Assembly: GCA_025786725.1 (NCBI GenBank)
Contig: JAHLTZ010000002.1
Span: 558,001 to 622,000 of the forward strand
Direction: 5' to 3'
Source of the DNA: Syncephalis fuscata
Lineage: Eukaryota; Zoopagomycota; Zoopagomycetes; Zoopagales; Piptocephalidaceae
DNA: 64,000 nucleotides
Shown one piece after another: positions 62,006-64,000 of this stretch (the first letter of the stretch is position 1; every line of letters begins with the position of its first letter). The notes under the pieces were generated by a model. It had not been told where the DNA came from. It saw only the letters and a list, made by a program, of their open reading frames with translations, and ran no database searches. Position numbers and translations under genes: made by a program.

Positions 62006-62036
<31 letters not shown>

Positions 62037-63017
62037 GACATTGGTTCAGGCTTAGGAAATGTATCTCTAAGCCTAGCCCATTCTTCAGCACGTACTGTAT
62101 CTTCGCGAGCAAGGAAGCCATGTTGTATTAAGTCTGCAATCTCATAATTCATACCATTCATTTCCCATAGCTCTTCAGCCGTCTCAACAGCTCGTGGCCA
62201 TGCCTGCTTAATGTTTACTTCAAGGCCGGCATGTACCAAACGAGCATACATAGCACTGGTCCATGCAACATCATAATAAGGAGCTAGGCCAAATGTAGCG
62301 TACATACGGTCAAGAGCAAGTTCTGCAGCCTCTTGTTCGTTCTTTTCAGCTGCCTCAATAGCTTGACGTTCAAACGACTCCATAATCATTAAAAAGTCGC
62401 CTTCATATACAATGGGGCCGTAGCGATTGCGATCGGCCAACATTGTTAGGCAAAGATCGGGACGATTAAACCGGATAAGATTACGAATAGCTACAGTCGT
62501 GGAACGAGCCGTTAAAAGCAGCGGCGTTCGACGCCACCGAGAAATAATCGGCACAAATAGTTCACAGTCAGCACCGGTACGTAGATTATAAAGTAGTCGA
62601 TTAATGGCGGCATGACGTGGCAATTCATGATCGGGCGTTCGTGGCTCAGTCGATGCCCATAACTCTTTAAATTAGTGTGGAATAGGACAGAGACACCAGG
62701 TGGTGCACGATGAGCATCTGCTGCCCGCGCGCCGTATTCTTCAAGGGCCTCAATATCGGCGATAAGTGCATCGTTAGTTATAAATTTTCCTTGTTGTGCC
62801 AAGCGAAACGATGGAGATCTGTCAACACCTTTACTTTCTAAATATTTAAAATATATAAATAAATAAAATTTTAACTATTTATTAACTTACGAGAATCGCG
62901 TTTTTGATATTCAGTGCTGGCTGTAGCCCATCGAGTCGACGTGGTTAGTGATCGACTGGCACGCGTCGCAATACTCGTAAGTAGACGGGCTCCATAAGTT
63001 CCACTTTGCAGCCACAT
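62003..63017 (-). CDS. Mitochondrial helical-repeat-like protein with C-terminal polyGln
   Basis: Exons 62891-63017 and 62003-62837, about 320 residues. The N terminus (MWLQSGTYGARLLTSIATRA then SRSLTTSTRW) is an Arg/Ser/Thr-rich presequence with no acidic residue, typical of mitochondrial import. The body is helical: ELPRHAAINRLLYNL, ELFVPIISRWRR, IRFNRPDLCLTMLADR and AWPRAVETAEELWEM look like PPR or TPR-style helix pairs; I suspect a mitochondrial ribosome or RNA-related protein but cannot name it. One missing base near 62668 (TTTAAAGAG) joins KELWASTEP. The C terminus is MSQ followed by a run of about ten Gln. Confidence 0.65.
62006..62035. repeat. CAG/CTG trinucleotide repeat (polyGln-coding)
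   Basis: Ten or so CAG codons just before the stop of the mitochondrial-protein gene. Confidence 0.9.
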
Positions 63018-63285
63018 GATCTAATTGTTTAACTGGCGTATATCTTGAAATAAATAGTATACAGCCAACAATCGAAAAGCGTAAAATTTAAAAGAATCCA
63101 AAGATCTGTTAGTGCTGTAACTACAATTTGTTTTTTATTAATGTCAACTCGAACTAAGCAGATCAATATTGACTCAATTCGGTATATAGATAGATGCAAA
63201 ACATTGGCCTACTTGCATTCACATCACTTGATCTTTTTATCGGTCTTGTTATTGTTGTTATACGAGTCGCCGCTTATTGTTAACA
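63018..63285. promoter_or_regulatory. Divergent promoter region, mitochondrial protein and YTH1
   Basis: 268 bp between outward-facing start codons; no distinct element recognised. Confidence 0.5.
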
Positions 63286-64000
63286 ATGACGGCCGAGGTA
63301 ATCAAGGCAAAGCCTTATTATAAGGCACTATTAATCGATCCAGAGGATTATGCATTTGATTTTGAAGAATTCATTAAAAATGAAGTAGGCTTGGACGGAG
63401 AAAGACGACGTGCAGGTAAGTAGTTGCTAGCACAACGAGAATGTAGCTAATATAAATGGCCTCTATAACCGTAGATACGTGCCAGTTCTTTGTACGTGGC
63501 CATTGTCCAAGAGGAACACGTTGTCCAAAACGGCACGATGTAGAAATGCAAAAACGACGTAATGCAGTAGTATGCAAGCATGGTTGCGTGCACTGTGTAA
63601 GAAAGGCGATCAGTGCGAGTTTTTACACGAATACAATCTACGCCGTATGCCTGAATGTTGGTTCTTTAGTAAATACGGCGAGTGCTGCAATGGAGAAGAG
63701 TGCTTTACTTGCATGTTGATCCGGAGAAACGTCGCGTTGAATGTCCATGGTATGCACGTGGATTCTGTAAACATGGTAAATAGCTTAATAATACCTATTA
63801 GTCATTAATAGACTAATCAATAAATGAATAGGACCGCATTGTCGTAATAAACATGTTCGACGCGTTATTTGCCAGCTGTATATTAATGGATTTTGCCCAC
63901 TGGGACCAGATTGTCCAAATGGACAGTATCCTTTTTACACTTTTATCAATAATGAATACGTAATATGCGTAAATAATGATTCTTAACACGTTTACTTAGT
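63286..64000 (+). CDS. YTH1: CCCH zinc-finger cleavage/polyadenylation factor Yth1/CPSF30 (3' end outside window)
   Basis: RNA-binding subunit of the mRNA 3'-end processing complex. Exons 63286-63415, 63475-63775 and 63832-63925; a last intron (63926-63999) ends with TTAG and the final base of the window, T, completes a His codon that closes the fourth visible CCCH finger. Fingers in order: [57 protein letters not shown] and [19 protein letters not shown], then [19 protein letters not shown]. This is the five-finger arrangement of CPSF30. Two one-base losses, near 63582 (AAGCATGGTTG) and 63707 (TGCTTTACTTG), break the frame between fingers; adding one base at each restores it. Confidence 0.95.

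Overview
This is a window of nuclear DNA from a eukaryote, most likely an early-diverging (zygomycete-grade) fungus. Genes are cut by many short spliceosomal introns (about 47-120 nt) with GT-AG or GCAAGT-AG ends and yeast-like TACTAA(C/T) branch points, and gaps between genes are AT-rich. The gene set fits a fungus: a Pho80/Pcl-type cyclin, a CYS3/MetR-like bZIP factor, PEX5, an SDS23-like four-CBS protein and YTH1. I cannot place the species. I see no tRNA, rRNA or CRISPR array.

Layout. 1-3.7 kb: DUS4 (partial) divergent from an unusual fusion of an S4/RluA-like pseudouridine-synthase region with a HemK/PrmC methyltransferase. 3.7-12.4 kb: a cyclin gene between gene-poor stretches, with a perfect 3' hairpin. 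12.4-14.2 kb: UDP-glycosyltransferase copy A, frame-broken. 14.2-18.2 kb: relics, including a kinase N-lobe fragment. 18.2-24.7 kb: a bZIP regulator with almost 5 kb of empty upstream DNA holding a terminal-inverted-repeat element. 24.7-37.3 kb: a dense block of TLC-domain protein, PEX5, a Ser-rich hypothetical, a Myb/SANT factor, an MTM1/SLC25A39-type carrier and DPH7. 37.7-39.4 kb: glycosyltransferase copy B (intact, inverted, sharing a 99%-identical 3' tract with copy A). 40.6-48.7 kb: NIT2 omega-amidase, then three co-directional secreted low-complexity proteins, two sharing a K-S-Y-(N/D)-A-G repeat. 48.9-49.9 kb: a second inverted-repeat element. 50-64 kb: CNDP2/Dug1-type dipeptidase, a head-to-head pair of paralogous F-box proteins, the SDS23-like CBS protein, a membrane-anchored 2OG-Fe(II) oxygenase, a mitochondrial helical-repeat-like protein, and YTH1 (partial).

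The genes are mostly unrelated housekeeping functions (tRNA and translation-factor modification, peroxisome import, mitochondrial transport, peptide and glutamine-metabolite salvage, mRNA 3'-end formation), often in divergent pairs with short shared promoters. The most distinctive accessory content is the secreted acidic-repeat cluster, the inverted glycosyltransferase pair, the F-box pair and the inverted-repeat element family.

Caution. At least 14 places in otherwise well-conserved genes need one extra base to stay in frame. They are nearly all in one direction and mostly at short homopolymers, so consensus deletion errors are the simplest explanation. The gene models below note each one.
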